Below are positions 43,371 to 52,304 of a stretch of 64,000 bases of DNA, piece by piece. The stretch comes from Desulfobacteraceae bacterium UBA2245. Lineage in GTDB: Bacteria; Desulfobacterota; Desulfobacteria; Desulfobacterales; UBA2245. Under the pieces are notes generated by a model. That model was given only the letters and a program-made list of their open reading frames with translations, was not told the DNA's origin and searched no databases. The stretch's first letter is position 1; the number at the start of each line of letters is the position of its first letter. The stretch covers positions 62,001-126,000 of the forward strand of contig DDYB01000023.1 in assembly GCA_002347265.1 (NCBI GenBank), written 5' to 3'. Position numbers and translations under genes: made by a program.

Positions 43371-44678
43371 GTGCAGAAAAGCGAAAGCGAAGAACGGATT
43401 ATGGATTCGGATTCCACGGAAATAATTTTTACAGATCTCAATGGCCGCGTCAGGCGCCTTCCGATCAATCCCAAAAACATCAAAAGCATCGCCGAGGTCG
43501 GGATCGGATTTGACGGAAGTTCCGTGGCCGGGCTCGCCACCGTGGACAAAAGCGACCGCATACTCATTCCGGTTTTGGACAGCCTGAAAAAAATAGAAAT
43601 CAAGGGCAGAAAAAAATCGATATTTGTGGGAACCATACACAACGAGCATGGGCAAAGGGCCAGCACCGATTCGCGCTATATCCTGGAAAAGACGGTTCAG
43701 GAGGCTCGCGATGAATTTGGATTTCAGTTTCTGGCCAGTCCTGAATACGAATTTTTTCTTTTCAAACAGGACCAGTATCACAAAGACCTCAATACCGACA
43801 ATGCCGGATACTGTGACGCGGATCCCGGAGATCAGGGGGAAAACGTGCGGAACCACATCATCAATATTTTAACGGACTGCGGTTTTTCTTTTGAAAAAGC
43901 GCATCATGAGGTCAGTCCCTCTCAGCATGAAATCAACTTCGAATGCTCGCCCCCGGTTCTCGTATCGGACCGGACCCTTCTTTTCAACTATGTGACGCAC
44001 ATGGTGGCTTCGGAACATGGTTATCACGCCAGCTTCATGCCCAAACCGTTTGATGCTCAGAACCGGAACGCACAGCATATCCATCTGTCCATGCAGGATA
44101 AAGAAGGTCGAAATCTTTTTTACGATGAAAACGACGAGTACGGAATCAGCGCTGTTGCCCGCAGATTCATAGCCGGTCTGATCAAGTATGCAAGACAGAC
44201 ATCCATTATCATGGCCTCGACTTTCAATTCATACAAGGCCTATGTGATCGAGCGCGAAGCGCCTGTGCTGGTAGGCTGGGGACCCAGAAACAGGACATCC
44301 ATGGTCCGCATTCCCTATTGCGCCAATCCCCAGGCAACGAGACTGGAACTCAGAAGTCCTGATCCGGCCGGAAATATTTATCTGCAGATGGCGGCTTTTA
44401 TCAAGATGGGCTTGGAGGGGGTACGGGAAAATCTCGACTGCAACAGCCCCGACACAGGCAAGGCTTACTTTCAGTCGCATGAAAGAAAAATCTGGGACGA
44501 ACGTTTTTTGCCCAAATCCATGTTTGAAGCGCTGGTGGAAGCCGAAAGAAGCATTTTTTTAAGAGAAATGCTCGGAGACGGCATGTATGACAATCTGATT
44601 CAGATCAAAACCGCCGAATGGGAAGATCACCGGACCCATGTCACCCAGAGAGAATTTGAAAATTACCTGCCTGTTTGA
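43371..44678 (+). CDS. glnA: Glutamine synthetase, type I-like
   Basis: 435 residues from GTG 43371, which has AAAGGAG 8 bases upstream; no ATG fits better. Beta-grasp domain: VGIGFDGSSVAG. Catalytic domain: ASPEYEFFLF, HHEVSPSQHEINFE, FMPKPFDAQNRNAQHIHLSM and the conserved YVIEREAPVLVGWGPRNRTSMVRIP. It makes glutamine from glutamate, ammonia and ATP. The short length and no recognisable NLYDLP adenylylation loop near the C-terminus suggest it is not controlled by adenylylation. The gene is monocistronic with a long leader. Confidence 0.88.
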   Translation: MQKSESEERIMDSDSTEIIFTDLNGRVRRLPINPKNIKSIAEVGIGFDGSSVAGLATVDKSDRILIPVLDSLKKIEIKGRKKSIFVGTIHNEHGQRASTDSRYILEKTVQEARDEFGFQFLASPEYEFFLFKQDQYHKDLNTDNAGYCDADPGDQGENVRNHIINILTDCGFSFEKAHHEVSPSQHEINFECSPPVLVSDRTLLFNYVTHMVASEHGYHASFMPKPFDAQNRNAQHIHLSMQDKEGRNLFYDENDEYGISAVARRFIAGLIKYARQTSIIMASTFNSYKAYVIEREAPVLVGWGPRNRTSMVRIPYCANPQATRLELRSPDPAGNIYLQMAAFIKMGLEGVRENLDCNSPDTGKAYFQSHERKIWDERFLPKSMFEALVEAERSIFLREMLGDGMYDNLIQIKTAEWEDHRTHVTQREFENYLPV

Positions 44679-44726
44679 TCCGGAAAAAAGGCGGTGCATT
44701 GACATGCCGGCATCAAATCGCTGCGG

Positions 44727-45383
44727 TTACAGTCCCAGATCCTCGTTGATCAGCACCACATGGATCCGTTCCCTGGGAAAGGATTTTTCCGTAATCGTCC
44801 AGGTGTTGCAGATGCGGTCCGGGCTGCTGCAGTCCATGCAGCGGCCTGTTTTCATGCACGGGGTTTTGAAGTTCGCATGCCGGATCGCATTCACCGGTGC
44901 GGCATAGGACCGGATCCGCTGCATCGCCGCATCGACATCGTCGACGAGCTTGTTTCTGCCGGCCAGTATCACGACATGTCTCGGACCGAAGGCGATGCCC
45001 CCCACGCGGTTGCCGATCATGTCCAGATTCACAAGCTGTCCCGCCTCTGTTACCGCGTTGCTTCCCGTAAAAAACAGGTCGACCAGCAGGGCCTGCCTGC
45101 GGCGTTCGATTTTTTCGTCAAAGGTCAGATCCTGTGCAAAGGTTTCCAGCACTCTGATTCGAGGATTCTGTCGGATTGCATTCAGAACCCCGGTGGCGTG
45201 AAAGGTGATCGAATCCCCCCATGAAACGCTTTGAACCGGAATATGGGGCAGAATGGATTCCATGACGATGCTTCTGGCGTCGTCTCGGTTTTCGGCAAGC
45301 CAGGCGCCGAAGTGGTTGTTTTTTAGCGCCTGAACGCATCTTTCAAGCCGCAGCTTCCAGTACGTGTCCAGATCGGTCTTCAT
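44727..45383 (-). CDS. LUD-domain (LutC/DUF162-type) protein
   Basis: 218 residues. YWKLRLERCVQALKNNHFGAWL, SWGDSITFHATGVLNAI, DLFFTGSNAVTEAGQLVNLDMIGNRV and FGPRHVVILAGRNKLV are the LUD-domain hallmarks. A late cysteine cluster (CMKTGRCMDC-SSPDRIC) could hold an iron-sulfur site. Family members include LutC of lactate utilisation and many single LUD proteins in anaerobes annotated as lactate utilization or DUF162. No lutAB genes are adjacent, so the role is unassigned. It ends convergently with glnA. Confidence 0.8.
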   Translation of the reverse strand: MKTDLDTYWKLRLERCVQALKNNHFGAWLAENRDDARSIVMESILPHIPVQSVSWGDSITFHATGVLNAIRQNPRIRVLETFAQDLTFDEKIERRRQALLVDLFFTGSNAVTEAGQLVNLDMIGNRVGGIAFGPRHVVILAGRNKLVDDVDAAMQRIRSYAAPVNAIRHANFKTPCMKTGRCMDCSSPDRICNTWTITEKSFPRERIHVVLINEDLGL

Positions 45384-45416
45384 GTCGCGTCCGGTCCTGT
45401 TTGGGTTTCGATGCCG

Positions 45417-48400
45417 TTATCCGGCGTTCACACAGTGATAGATATCCTGCAGCATGTTTTTCGCCTCAAGCAGCCGCCCGACCAGGGTGCGCTTTTCCAG
45501 GACGGCTCTCAGGCTCTGGTCCGGCGTAAAGGCGAATTTTTTCCGGTCGGCGACGGCCATTTCCACAAGCCCCACGGGGTTTTTCTGATGGGCCTCGGAA
45601 AAAGCCAGCACCAGATGGGAATCGGTCAGGTCCAGCCGCCTGACCCCTGCCCGGACCGACAGGATCTTGAGCATGAATTTGAGAAAGAGGTTTCCCGCTT
45701 CTTCGGGGGGATTTCCGAAGCGGTCGATCAGTTCGGCCTTTAAATCGGTGATCTCCTTGAGCTCGGTCATTCTGGACAGCCGCCGGTACAGGGAAAGCCG
45801 CTGATCGATGTCCGGAACATAAGTCTCCGGAATAAAGGCCGATATCGGCACGTTGATTTCGGGTTCCAGGGGCTCGGGCGCGGCTTCCCCCTTGAGCTCG
45901 GCCACGGCGCTTTCCATGAGCTTGAGATACATGTCGTAACCGACGGCGGCGATATGCCCGGACTGGGAAGCGCCCAGAATGGCCCCGCCGCCCCGGATCT
46001 TCAGGTCGCTCATGGCGATCTGGAACCCGGCGCCGAGGTCCGTGTGCTCCATGAGCACCTTGAGCCGCTTCTGGGCCTGCTCGGTCAGGACCGTGTCTCT
46101 GGGAATAAAAAGATAGGCATAGGCCTGCTCGCCGGCGCGTCCGACCCGGCCCCGAAGCTGATAGATCTGAGCCAGCCCGAATCGATCGGCCCGGTTGATC
46201 AGAATGGTGTTGGCGGCCGGAATATCGAGCCCGGATTCGATGATCGTGGTGCAGACCAGCAGATCGATCTCCCGGTTGATGAACCGCAGCATGGCCTTTT
46301 CCAGCTCGTCTTCGCTCATCCGGCCGTGAGCCACCTCCAGCCGCACCTCGGGCACGATATCCTGAATGCGCCGGGCCACGGACCAGATCGAATCGATCTG
46401 GTTGTGGACAAAGAATATCTGACCCTTTCTTTCGATCTCCCGGCGCACGGCATCCCGAATGATCGCGTCGTCCGGTTCGCAGATACAGGTCTGAATCGGC
46501 CGGCGCTGCTCCGGCGGCGTGTTGATCAGGCTGATGTCCCGAATGCCGGTCAGGGACATGTGCAGGGTGCGCGGAATCGGCGTGGCGCTCAGGGCCAGCA
46601 CGTCCACGCTGCTGCGCATCTTCTTGAGCTTTTCCTTGTGCTTGACGCCGAAGCGCTGCTCTTCGTCGATCACGACCAGGCCCAGGTCCTTGAACCCCAC
46701 GTCCTTTTGAAGCAAACGGTGCGTGCCGATCACGATATCGACCTTTCCGGCCTTCAGATCCTCGACGATGGCCCGCTGCTGCCGGGCCGACCGGAAACGG
46801 CTCAGGCATTCCACGCGCACGGGATAGCCTTCGAACCTTGCGGAAAATGTCGCAAAATGCTGCTCGGTCAGAACCGTGGTCGGCGCCAGAACCGCCGCCT
46901 GCTTGCCGTCGTTGACCGCCAGAAATGCCGCCCGAAGCGCCACCTCGGTCTTTCCGTATCCCACATCCCCGCAGATCAGCCGGTCCATGGGAGCGGCCCT
47001 GCGCATGTCGGCGATGACCTCCTCGATGGCGCGAAGCTGATCCTCGGTCTCGTCATAGGGAAATCCCGCCTCAAAATCCCTGAAATAGCTGTCCGCGCCG
47101 CTGAACGCATGCCCCTTCTGAATGGAACGGGCCGCGTAGAGTTTCAGCAGATCCGCGGCGATGAGCTCGACCGATTTTTTGATCCGGGTTTTCATCCGGT
47201 CCCAGGATTTCCCGCCCAGCTTGTCCAGAATCGGTGTATAGCCCTCAAGCCCCATGTATTTCTGGACCAGGCCCATCCGCTCCACGGGCAGGTAGAGCCG
47301 GTCTCCGTCGCGGTAGTTCAGCAGCAGAAAATCGTTTTCAGCCCCCTCGACCTTCAATTTGACCAGCCCCTCGTAGCGCCCGATGCCGTGATCGACATGC
47401 ACCACCAGATCGCCCTGCTGAAGCTCCTCGAGGTTGAGCACATCGGCCCGTACTCGGGGACGCGTTGTCTTTCCAAGGCGGTGCGCGGGGCCGAAAATCT
47501 CGGCCTCGGTAATGATGCTCAGACCTTCCGATGGCCAGACGAACCCCGAGGAAAGCCGGCCCAGACAGCCCTGGACCCGGTCGGACCTGAAACCGGATTC
47601 CGGCATGCGATCCGCCCACTTCATGCGAATTCCGTAGGGAGAAAGCAGGTCTTCCAGACGCCCGGCCTGAAGCCGGCTGGTGCATGCCACAACCGGCGCC
47701 GATCCGGCCTGGCGCTGTTTCTGAATCCACTGCACGAGCGGCAGCAGCAGATGTTCCTTTTCCCTGCGGTTTTTGATGTCCGCCCGAATGTCGGCGTTGT
47801 CGCCGACTGAAAATTGAAAGACCGGCTCGTCTCTGCGTTCGACGGCAATGGCCTGAATGGAAAGACGTTTTTTTCCGGCTGCCTGGTGAAGGACTTCCGG
47901 CCAGTTCAGAAACCGCTTTTCGGGCGCTGCGCAGATTCTCTGCTCCGTGCGGGCTTCCAGAAAGTCTTTGTCGGCCTGATCCAGGACTTTTTCCACAGAG
48001 GTTCGAAGGGCATCCGGCTCGACCAGAACCAGGATGGCATTTTCGGCCAGATAGTCGAACAGGGTTCCCGGCTCCGGGCAAATCAGGGGCAGCAGGGCTT
48101 CGATGCCCGGAACCGCGTCCTGCTTCTTGACGCGGTCGATCAGGTCCCGAATCCGGGTCAGGGGAATCTCCTGCTCGGCCGCCTGATGCCGGATCCGGTC
48201 CACGATTCGCGGAATGTGTTTTGGGGAAACAACGGCCTCCCGGGCCGGAAGAATGACCGCCTCATCGGCGTCCTCAAGCTTTCTCTGGGTGTCCGGGGCA
48301 AAAAACCGCAGGGAATCCACCGTGTCCCCGAAAAATTCCATGCGGACCGGATTCGGGTACTGGGGGGAGAACACATCCAGAATGCCGCCGCGCAGGGAAA

Positions 48401-48911
48401 ACTCGCCGGGCTCCTCGACAATGCCCGTCCGGGAGTATCCTCCGGAAACCAGTTTTGAAACCAGCGCATCCCGGTCGGTCTCCTCCCCCGCCATCACCAG
48501 CTCGGCGTAACCAGTCAGTTCGCTTCCGGGAATCAGCCTCTGAATCAGGGCCTCCGCGGGCGCGACCATAACGGGAACGACCCCGGACATCAGCCGGTAG
48601 AGGACGGATATTCTCTGAGCCGCGATCTCGTTGCGGCCGGACATGAACTTGAACGGCGAAACAGGATAGGCCGGAAAATAGGCCCCGGCGGTCCTTCCGC
48701 CTGAAAAAAACCGCAGGTCTTCGATCCACCGCGCGGCCTCGGCCGCCGACGGCACAACCACCAGGACGGGACGGCGGGATTCCCGGCAAAGCCGTTCGAC
48801 CAGCCAGACCCTTTCGGAGCCCCGAAGCCCCGCGCACCGGGCCGCGTCGATCCGGGCTGGAAAGGCCTTGAGCCACTGGGCTATTGAAATTTCTTCTTGA
48901 TTTTGCGCCAT
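45417..48911 (-). CDS. mfd: Transcription-repair coupling factor Mfd
   Basis: About 1,164 residues from ATG 48911; a GTG at 48929 is the alternative. UvrB-interaction domain at the N-terminus (RVWLVERLCRESRRPVLVV, EIAAQRISVLYRL). RNA-polymerase-interaction domain at ~500-560 (LQQGDLVVHVDHGIGRYEG). Helicase motor with Walker A GDVGYGKTEVALRAA (~650) and DEEQ-type Walker B (VVIDEEQRFGVKHK, ~743). The TRCF C-terminal domain ends LQDIYHCVNAG. It removes stalled RNA polymerase and recruits UvrA. It starts only 25 bases from the divergent tRNA gene. A relic of another mfd 3' end lies at 2710-2775. Confidence 0.96.
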   Translation of the reverse strand: MAQNQEEISIAQWLKAFPARIDAARCAGLRGSERVWLVERLCRESRRPVLVVVPSAAEAARWIEDLRFFSGGRTAGAYFPAYPVSPFKFMSGRNEIAAQRISVLYRLMSGVVPVMVAPAEALIQRLIPGSELTGYAELVMAGEETDRDALVSKLVSGGYSRTGIVEEPGEFSLRGGILDVFSPQYPNPVRMEFFGDTVDSLRFFAPDTQRKLEDADEAVILPAREAVVSPKHIPRIVDRIRHQAAEQEIPLTRIRDLIDRVKKQDAVPGIEALLPLICPEPGTLFDYLAENAILVLVEPDALRTSVEKVLDQADKDFLEARTEQRICAAPEKRFLNWPEVLHQAAGKKRLSIQAIAVERRDEPVFQFSVGDNADIRADIKNRREKEHLLLPLVQWIQKQRQAGSAPVVACTSRLQAGRLEDLLSPYGIRMKWADRMPESGFRSDRVQGCLGRLSSGFVWPSEGLSIITEAEIFGPAHRLGKTTRPRVRADVLNLEELQQGDLVVHVDHGIGRYEGLVKLKVEGAENDFLLLNYRDGDRLYLPVERMGLVQKYMGLEGYTPILDKLGGKSWDRMKTRIKKSVELIAADLLKLYAARSIQKGHAFSGADSYFRDFEAGFPYDETEDQLRAIEEVIADMRRAAPMDRLICGDVGYGKTEVALRAAFLAVNDGKQAAVLAPTTVLTEQHFATFSARFEGYPVRVECLSRFRSARQQRAIVEDLKAGKVDIVIGTHRLLQKDVGFKDLGLVVIDEEQRFGVKHKEKLKKMRSSVDVLALSATPIPRTLHMSLTGIRDISLINTPPEQRRPIQTCICEPDDAIIRDAVRREIERKGQIFFVHNQIDSIWSVARRIQDIVPEVRLEVAHGRMSEDELEKAMLRFINREIDLLVCTTIIESGLDIPAANTILINRADRFGLAQIYQLRGRVGRAGEQAYAYLFIPRDTVLTEQAQKRLKVLMEHTDLGAGFQIAMSDLKIRGGGAILGASQSGHIAAVGYDMYLKLMESAVAELKGEAAPEPLEPEINVPISAFIPETYVPDIDQRLSLYRRLSRMTELKEITDLKAELIDRFGNPPEEAGNLFLKFMLKILSVRAGVRRLDLTDSHLVLAFSEAHQKNPVGLVEMAVADRKKFAFTPDQSLRAVLEKRTLVGRLLEAKNMLQDIYHCVNAG

Positions 48912-48936
48912 AAACACATTATGGATCACTTCTGTT

Positions 48937-49012
48937 GCCGGCGTAGCTCAGCAGGTAGAGCAGCTGATTCGTAATCAGCAGGTCAGCGGTTCGAATCCGC
49001 TCGCCGGCTCCA
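48937..49012 (+). tRNA. tRNA-Thr (anticodon CGT)
   Basis: A full cloverleaf is readable: acceptor GCCGGCG/CGCCGGC, D-stem GCTC/GAGC, anticodon stem GCTGA/TCAGC around TTCGTAA (anticodon CGT, reads ACG), T-arm AGCGG-TTCGAAT-CCGCT, discriminator T and encoded CCA. 76 bases. The divergent mfd start is 25 bases upstream, so its promoter lies within the mfd 5' coding region. Confidence 0.95.
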
Positions 49013-49968
49013 GACTTTATATCGTACTTTCGTTCGGTTATCTTCCCTAAACAGGTTTTCGCCGCTTCTTCAAACCCCCGCAAACTTCGGCATTTTACAC
49101 CCGTTTTGCGCCCAAAATGCGAACACGGTTTCGGGGCGCATTTAACCGGTTTCCCTCGCCGGTGTCAACAAACGAAATCATCCTTCGGCCGATTGCTGAA
49201 AAACTCAATTGCCTCGTCATTTCGAATGAGAGATCGGCGCAGAGATCGTATCAAGCATGTGGCCTTGAAAAAAAACGGTTCGAGAGCGCAAGACAGCATT
49301 TTGAGAAAATATTCGCTTGACGTCAAAGCAAGATGAGTAGTAAGCAAATCTCTTGCTCCACCATGCACCACAAGATTTATCAAACCGTTCCCTTGCAGCG
49401 CTGTTTTTGATCTTAGAAACGTAAGGGCGCAAAATGGGGGTGTATATGATTTTATGCTTTACAATGACTGAGACCGGGCAGGTCTCAAAGCCTTTCGGAA
49501 TGCCGCTGAAATCGCAATAAGGCTCAGGATAAGCCATGTCTCGATGAGTCGTGTGGCGGAAATGGATCGTGCTGGAAAAGAAAAAAACAGTTTGAACTGA
49601 TAACACGTAAACGCATAAAAACATAGACGCCCCCAGCAATTACTTAATCCATCCTCAGAAACCTGCCAGAGATTGTCCATGATTTTCATTTTAAGATGAT
49701 TCGTTCGGCTTTTAACTCCCTGCCTGGAGAAATGGTCGACATCCCGCTCGGGATTTTTCCCCAGGAAATTGAAGCCGATTTTCACTTTTGAGAATTTATC
49801 CCCTATAAAGTCATGCCTTATGGGTGTTTCCACTACATTAATTGAGCATCTTACCCTATATACAACCGTTTTTAAACAGTGCTAAAAAATTCAACAGGCT
49901 CGGAGAAAATTGATGGAAATACTTTGTGAATTCATTTTTTTGAATCTCTTACAGAATGGAGGATGAAT
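49013..49968. other. Gene-poor region downstream of tRNA-Thr
   Basis: About 950 bases. Minus-strand frames (49217-49639, 49459-49833) lack recognisable domains and carry a fragment also seen in the 59.4 kb repeat. No duplicate of the tRNA 3' end was found that would mark an integrated element. Confidence 0.4.
49300..49440 (+). repeat. Dispersed repeat B, copy 1
   Basis: Core CACCACAAGATTTATCAAAC followed by CGTTCCCTTGCAGCGCTGTT and GAAACGTAAGGGC. It matches the copy at 59390-59535 in the same orientation over at least ~65 bases at roughly 85% by eye. Weaker similarity extends upstream to a shared CTTGACG. Confidence 0.65.
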
Positions 49969-50184
49969 ATGATTGCGTCTCCCTGCAAAAGATGCCCGTT
50001 GAGAAATCAGTCAAAGGATCTGTGCATTAAAAATTGCCGTAAGCTGCAGGCCGTTCAGGAACTTTACGTGTCTCTTAGAGAGGGAGGGGAATCGGAACTG
50101 TCTTCCGCGATTGATTATGCCGACGAGGGAAGATTCAGCATTAACAGCATGACCGCGGTAAGATCGGGAGGAATGGCGTGCTGA
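49969..50184 (+). CDS. Small cysteine-rich conserved protein
   Basis: 71 residues from ATG 49969. The ATG two codons earlier overlaps the GGAGG ribosome site and is rejected. Four cysteines near the N-terminus (CKRCPLRNQSKDLC-x3-C) suggest a zinc or iron-sulfur knuckle. The rest is helical and ends SGGMAC. Similar short proteins occur in related bacteria without known function. It stands alone in a gene-poor stretch. Confidence 0.55.
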   Translation: MIASPCKRCPLRNQSKDLCIKNCRKLQAVQELYVSLREGGESELSSAIDYADEGRFSINSMTAVRSGGMAC

Positions 50185-50802
50185 TCAATCCTTCCTGTTT
50201 GTTCCGCACCTGGAACGCTTCCCTGGTTAAAGGCAAGGGGCTTTTCCGGGCTTGTCCCGGAAGGGGGGAAGTTTTTCTTGATTCATATCATCATATCTCT
50301 GAACCAGAACCTCTCCGGTTCAGTCGCCGTCGGAAGGTCCGACGATTCCTTCCTTTTCCACCATTTCGAAAATTCGGGGGGCGTCTTATTTAACGATTGG
50401 CAAACCCCGCCTTGTTTAATTTACTTTTTTTATGGCCCGCATCGCAAGAGAAGCGGCTCCTGGGCTGCCCCGCCATGTCATCCAACGGGGCAACGGACGG
50501 CAGCAGACGTTTTACTATGATGAGGATTGCCAATCGTGTTTTGAAGATAAGATGCCCCCGAATTATTCGTCGGCTCGTAGTGCCGCACTCCGGTTTCCTT
50601 CGGACAAATCTCCGCGAATTCGCACTTGCCTTCGGTCGTTATTTATGATCCTGTTGTTATCATCCGGGTTCAGATACAGGGGGCTTGCACCCCCACAGGA
50701 TCACGCCTATTTCAGCGTACACAAATAAATCCAGCGGACAAAAAGCCGCGCGGCTGGTTTAAAAAGTTCGAAACTATCGAGAAAAGGGGAGGAGGCAATT
50801 TG
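50185..50802. other. Intergenic region with short palindromes and transposase relic
   Basis: About 620 bases. It has several small stem-loops (e.g. TCCGGGCTTGTCCCGGA, and GGGGGCTTGCACCCCC near 50681) and the RAYT relic listed separately. The palindromes may be remnants of REP-like elements associated with that transposase; no intact gene is seen. Confidence 0.4.
50432..50545 (+). pseudogene. Truncated REP-associated tyrosine transposase (RAYT/Y1)
   Basis: The frame reads MARIAREAAPGLPRHVIQRG followed by NGRQQTFYYDED, the standard N-terminus of IS200-like/RAYT transposases. Similarity ends after ~38 residues. The HUH motif, catalytic tyrosine and the rest (normally ~200 residues) are missing, and the frame continues into unrelated sequence. 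It is a dead remnant. Confidence 0.75.
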
Positions 50803-51369
50803 ATGGAAATCATTACGCCGAACCGGGAAAAGGCGCTGTCCCTGCTGAAGGAATACAACAGCGGCGAATCTCTCATCAAACATGCGCTGGGGGTCGAAGG
50901 CGTCATGCGTTATATCGCCAGGAAATACAAAGAAGATGAAGAGAAGTGGGGCATCATCGGGCTTCTCCATGACCTGGATTACGAGAGATTCCCGGAACAG
51001 CACTGCAGGAAAACCAGGGAGATCATGAGAGAACGGGGTTGGCCGGAGGAATACATCACCGCCGTGATATCCCATGGATGGGGCATCTGCAGCGATATCG
51101 AGCCGAAAACGACTTTGGAGAAGACGCTTTACACCATCGATGAACTGGTGGGCTTTGTCACGGCATGCGCCCTGGTCCGCCCGTCAAAAAGCGTGATGGA
51201 CCTGGAAGTGGGATCCGTGCGCAAGAAATGGAAGCAGAAGGGTTTTGCCGTGGGCGTGAATCGCACCGTAATCGAAAAAGGGGCGCAGATGCTGGGCGTC
51301 GAACTCGACACGCTCATTGCCGACGTGATCATGGGCATGCGTGAGGTTGCCGCCGCCATCGGGTTATGA
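50803..51369 (+). CDS. HD-domain protein (putative phosphohydrolase)
   Basis: 188 residues from ATG 50803 with GAGGAGG 6 bases upstream; the longer frame from 50626 is not supported. HD motifs: LIKHALGVEGVMRYIARK, GLLHDLDYERFP (HD) and AVISHGWG, then TLYTIDELVGFVTACALVRP. Such HD proteins of 180-200 residues are metal-dependent phosphohydrolases of nucleotides or phosphate esters. It is monocistronic; its stop is followed by a possible gene fragment. Confidence 0.82.
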   Translation: MEIITPNREKALSLLKEYNSGESLIKHALGVEGVMRYIARKYKEDEEKWGIIGLLHDLDYERFPEQHCRKTREIMRERGWPEEYITAVISHGWGICSDIEPKTTLEKTLYTIDELVGFVTACALVRPSKSVMDLEVGSVRKKWKQKGFAVGVNRTVIEKGAQMLGVELDTLIADVIMGMREVAAAIGL

Positions 51370-51871
51370 TGTTCAGGCTGTCGCGGCTCGCCTGACTGCG
51401 GAAAAAATTTCGAAGACACTCTGCTTAAATAATGATATTCTTGTTGTCAATGAGCAATTGCTGTCTTTGATAAAAAAGCCCTGGCAGGATTTTCTATCCA
51501 CGGATGCTCTAACAGAGGAGATAACTTTGGTTGCTCAAAAAATATCCGCATGGGAGAAGTGGATCGTCAAACAGATCCATTTTCTTTACAAACTCAGGAA
51601 CGAGCTTGCCAAAATTGAGGAGTCCTTGAAGTCGCTTCCAAGCGTGCAGGACGTCAAGGACAAAGAAAAAAAGCAGATTCAGAAAATCAGAAAGAAGCTG
51701 GAAGAAAAGCGGGAAAAAGACTCCGGAGTGTCATCCTTTGCAATTGAAGAACAGACGGATCAGGTCTTTGCCCGAAATTGGAAGGAATTTGACCGCGAAT
51801 TGAAAAAGGCACAGGAGTCGATGGATCGGATCAAGACCGTATTGATCGGAAAAGGTGTATTTAATCCATAA
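51341..51871 (+). pseudogene. Orphan coiled-coil reading frame, probably a 5'-truncated gene fragment
   Basis: The frame is open from 51341 (GTG, inside the HD gene) to 51871 but has no ATG until the last ~20 residues and no ribosome site. From ~51400 it reads as a real-looking helical protein: LVAQKISAWEKWIVKQIHFLY, then a Lys/Glu-rich coiled coil (KDKEKKQIQKIRKKLEEKRE). I do not recognise it. The simplest reading is the C-terminal fragment of a lost gene. Low confidence that it is expressed. Confidence 0.35.
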
Positions 51872-52304
51872 GGAAAGAGAGGAACGGCAAGAAACGGTGT
51901 CTTGCATAAAGGGCATGCCGGGAAAAGAGGCGAAGCCTGTGCAAAAAGATACCGATATTGTTTAATAAATTTATAAACCGAGTGATTCAGAGCCGTCCCG
52001 CATATCTCCGCATATCTCCGTGAAACAAAGCATCCGGCGATTTTGACGGACATCCATCTTTTCAAATAGCAATTCTTATTGACTCGTATCCACAAACAGC
52101 CATCCCCGGCAAAGATGCAGGACCGCAATCCGTAATCGTTGATGTGATTTTTTCGATACTTGTGGTATCTATAACAGGTTATGTGAAAGTTCAGAGCAAC
52201 GGATTCATGGTTGAAATACCGCGGCGGTGCCGGAAAAACAGGAGTTAAAGCGGGAAAACAAAAGCCCTGAGCGTTTTCAATGGCTTCAGGAGAGCCGGAA
52301 TAAA
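51872..52304. other. Intergenic region, nothing recognised
   Basis: Contains a short tandem repeat of CATATCTCCG at ~52000-52020 and otherwise no gene, terminator or repeat that I can support. Confidence 0.35.

Noticed and set aside
45954..47810. 618-residue plus-strand open frame antisense to mfd
   Set aside because: Shadow of the mfd codon pattern; no motifs, no ribosome site, while Mfd motifs are unambiguous on the other strand.
49217..49833. Minus-strand open frames downstream of tRNA-Thr
   Set aside because: They overlap repeat B and share its translated fragment with the 59.4 kb copy, so they are repeat sequence rather than genes.
48937..49968. tRNA-Thr as attachment site of an integrated element
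   Set aside because: No integrase gene and no second copy of the tRNA 3' end was found within the window.
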